Of a DNA stretch of 64,000 nucleotides, positions 60,961 to 64,000 are shown piece by piece. The notes beneath the pieces were generated by a model, which saw only the letters and a program-made list of their open reading frames with translations, made no database searches and had not been told where the DNA came from. This DNA comes from Cruorifilaria tuberocauda (Eukaryota; Nematoda; Chromadorea; Rhabditida; Onchocercidae), in the NCBI GenBank assembly GCA_013365365.1, contig JABVXU010000203.1:31428-95427 (forward strand). Reading direction: 5' to 3'. Positions within the stretch are counted from its first letter, which is position 1. Every line of letters starts with the position of its first letter. A program made the position numbers and the translations under genes.

Positions 60961-63544
60961 TCGATCAAGCATATTTGTTCCCTCTTACATATTAATTCAC
61001 TCACCTTCATTTTTAGTACCTATTTCACTTATCTAATTGACTTTCTCTGGTTCCTTCTTTTTTTTCGTTATAATTTTTGTGATAAGGAATTAAATTATGA
61101 TAAAATAAATCAGAAAGATTTTCAATAATACAAGAATGTATTCAAGTTCAACTTGAATTTGATAGAATTTTGTAAAAGTTTTGTGTTTCGTAAATGCTAA
61201 TTGTATAATTTGAGTGTTATAATAGATGATAGTATAATTATGTGACATTTTTACTAGTCTGGAAAAAGTGATAAAAGTTTTTTAAAATGGATATTTGAAA
61301 AGCAGGTGAATTTTTTCTCATTTACTTTTATAATTTCTAATCTTGATATTATAGTATTGTTTAGCTAGGCTTAAAAGGTTAAATTTTTATTTATCAATTA
61401 GCGTGTCCTTTACTTGCGGTAATCAAAGAGATCTTCGCTGATAATGGGTATATTTGTTTGTAAGCTAAATTTTCCATCCACTGTTTCATATAATTTAATC
61501 ATCGATAAGCTTCATTTTTTAATACCTTCTAATTATTGCTCGTAATTCTTTTTTCAAGTAGTAAATTTCAAATTTACTTCAGGATTAGATGATAAATTCT
61601 TAATTCAAACTATTTTCTAATTAATATTTAAGAATTGTGATTAATAGATATGACAACTGTTTATCTGTTTTTGAAATGCTTTCCGATTAAAATGTAGCTA
61701 ATGATTATAATTAAACAAATTAGCTGATACATAAAATCCTCAAGATCAATAATATTTAGTATGTAAAATACATAAGTGATGAATGCATCTGTAACATGCT
61801 CTGTTCAAAATGAATGTTAAACAATAAAAACACATAAGTTCACTTGTAATGATAATTATTGCTACTATCATATGTCGATACATATATATAGAAATAAAAA
61901 ATGACAAGCGATTGGGTGATGATGATCGTTATTTTACCATTGATTTTACGTATTTAAAAATAATTGAGAAAAAAGCCTTAAGTGATCCTTTCCGCTAATC
62001 TTCAATTATTTTGCTTTTACGATATTACTGTAGTTGACTTACCTTGAATTTTTTCATATGAAATGGATTAGGAATTCTCATAATTTGTTAGAACAGGTAA
62101 AAAGATGTTTTTAATCCATTTCTTATATTTTCACTATTTTTCTTTCTATCATTAAAAAAAAGAAATGCGAAATATAAATTAAGGTCATGAAAAGAACGAA
62201 GTCAATTTAATTTAAAACTAATCTTTGCATTGTAAAAAATATAAAATATCAAAATCAATCAAATAAAACATTTAGATTATGCAAGAAAAAAAGTTCACTC
62301 AAAATTGATATAAAATATGAATCGATAAAAAATATTATAAAATGTTAATTCAACGTCACACTTTTGATGGGAATGACTGATCAAAATGAAATGAGCTCAG
62401 AAAAGTAAGATGTTTCTTTCAACTTCATGTTATCAGTTCATAATTCACAGATTTGAATTTATCGTATTTTCTTCAATTCCATTCTAAAATGATATGTATT
62501 TAAATTGATTATAAAAAAAGGATGATAGCTAAATTTTTTGCATATGAAAATGACTAATCTTTTGAAACGATTCGTGTCATATAGGAATGTTGTTGGCGAA
62601 GAGGTTTTGTATTTAATTTCTTTTTTTCATACTTTTTTTAAGACGGGTTAGCGAGGGGAAGGGAGAATTGACGAGGCAATGTTTTTCACATTAAAAAAAA
62701 ATTACTGATTCTGTCCTATTGTTCAACAGCTAACAACCGCTTTATAGAATGAGTAAGCCGTAATAAGGGTTAAATTTCGAGAAATTTTTTTGTAAACTTT
62801 TAATTGGCATTTCTGCTCTTTTTCAGTATTACTTGCCATTCTGTCTGCTAAATGAAATGATCATTTAATTGAAGAAGGAAAATATTTTCATTCCGATATT
62901 TCACAAGTTTCATTGATTTTACTATAGTATCTTTTTGTTTTTATTTACTGCACTTCATTTTGTAAACCGCTGTGTTTGAGAATTATATCATTGAAGCACT
63001 TATAGATAAACTTTTCACCGATGAACTTAGTTAATTAAACCATATTAATTATTTCTTAGCATATAATTACCCAAAAAATAACAGTTAATTGATTTCTTCA
63101 TCAATTTCCGTAAAATCGATTTTAATCTTCAAAAAATGATGGCTAAATTAAACTTGCAAAAATGAAAATATTATTTTTTATTTCATTTAACTCGACTGTT
63201 GGAAACATTATTCAATTGAATGCAATTCACATGTCCTATTTCAAAATTTCATTCCCTTCCATCAATTTCATACATCTTAATTATTTGATATTTTCATTCT
63301 TCTTTTCCATTCGTTCTGAATCATCGAAAATGAAATTTTCCAATAAATTCATGTTATTATTTTTCTCAAGAATAGAAAACGTAAAATATCAATATATAGT
63401 TTTGTTCGTCCATCAATGATGAAGTAAACAACTTCATTCATTCACGGCTTATATGAATTACATTATTTAGAAACTGTAATCAAAACTTTAAGCGAAAATA
63501 ACATTCCATTCATTTTGTTCCATGCTGACTTTATTATCATTATC

Positions 63545-63650
63545 ATTATTACTAAAATTTTAGTTAAGATAAAAACGTAGACATAACAAAGATAAATAAA
63601 GCTTTACCTTATCGTTTCTACCAAGAACTTCGTAAATAGACATTGATTTT
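63545..63650 (-). pseudogene. Inverted copy of KAT8 exon 3 end plus intron 3 start
   Basis: The minus strand of 63608-63650 matches 40 of 43 bases of KAT8 exon 3 (56997-57039), including the AAG|GTAAAG donor. The similarity continues through about 60 bp of intron (GTAAAGCTTTATTTAT, then TCTACGTTTTTATCTT, then AAAATTT). The three exon differences change one codon conservatively (Val to Ile) and two silently. On its upstream side the match stops at an (AAT)n array, so no longer gene copy is present. It is a decayed inverted duplication or a fragment of a MYST paralogue. Confidence 0.85.
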
Positions 63651-63667
63651 ATTATTATTTGTTATTT

Positions 63668-63686
63668 ATCATCATCATCATCATCA

Positions 63687-63764
<78 letters not shown>

Positions 63765-63777
63765 ATTATTATTATTA
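63668..63777. repeat. (ATC)n/(ATT)n microsatellite
   Basis: About eight ATC units run into more than twenty ATT units, abutting the KAT8 exon copy. Confidence 0.95.
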
Positions 63778-64000
63778 CTACCATTTAGTGATATACTATA
63801 CTGATGATCTACCTCATCTTTAAATTCTATAAAATTTTAAAATGAAATATTATTAAATTATGTGAAATACCGAAAAATTATTCGAGTAATTATCAGAAAT
63901 TTAAAATTTACATAATTATTTCATCTTAAAAAGAAGAAAAAATTATTAAACAATTTCATTTATATCATAATTTTATCTTATTTTTGTTCACTTTCAAAAA

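Larger units (their letters stand above)
58157..63540. other. Gene-free region downstream of KAT8
   Basis: More than 5 kb of AT-rich sequence. It contains a TG/GTGTAT-rich microsatellite at about 60665-60745 and a CT-rich tract at about 60865-60960. An acidic exon-like frame at 60413-60553 (ENDEEDDEDEKGK) lies in purine-rich sequence and is not supported as a gene. Confidence 0.5.

Overview
The window is AT-rich nuclear DNA from a metazoan, most probably a nematode and plausibly a filarial or other clade III species. The reasons are compact multi-exon genes, introns of about 60-900 bp whose acceptors are mostly TTTCAG- or TTTTAG-like, and AG acceptors lying 8-30 nt upstream of several start codons, as expected for spliced-leader trans-splicing. 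The species cannot be named from sequence alone. Gene models were built by eye by matching protein families and checking that exon phases join. Where every junction is in phase the model is strong; exon edges may still be off by a base or two.

Layout. 0-7.2 kb: the 3' part of a leucine-rich-repeat membrane receptor (+), tail to tail with a complete copine-type C2-C2-vWA protein (-). 7.2-9.6 kb: no gene seen. 9.6-16.4 kb: a damaged methyltransferase-like gene (+), then TSR3 (rRNA aminocarboxypropyltransferase, -) and an F-box/WD40 protein (-). 16.4-22.8 kb: a stretch with no long ORF, in which I reconstruct two candidate genes for 60-61 aa secreted peptides (+) and one orphan exon-like block (-). 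22.8-26.3 kb: GDP-mannose 4,6-dehydratase (+), tail to tail with TMA7 (-). 28.3-35.6 kb: a nucleotide-sugar transporter of the SLC35A type (-) and a PET/LIM testin (-). 35.6-45.4 kb: almost 10 kb with simple repeats but no gene I can support. 45.4-54.5 kb: Ariadne-2 RBR ubiquitin ligase (-) and an RRM-like nuclear protein I cannot assign (-). 54.5-55.9 kb: a divergent promoter. 55.9-58.2 kb: the MYST acetyltransferase KAT8/MOF (+). 58.2-64 kb: no gene, but an inverted fragment of a KAT8 exon-intron junction lies near the right edge.

The genes are mostly unrelated housekeeping functions. Loose themes are glycosylation (GMDS and the SLC35A transporter), ubiquitin ligation (F-box/WD40 and ARIH2), ribosome and translation (TSR3 and TMA7), and adhesion or membrane signalling (LRR receptor, copine, testin).

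The most interesting observations are alternative exons for the transmembrane end of the LRR receptor, a decayed exon copy inside a GMDS intron, a GC-AG intron that preserves a testin LIM finger, the two hidden small secreted-peptide candidates, the core-deleted methyltransferase, and the inverted KAT8 exon copy.
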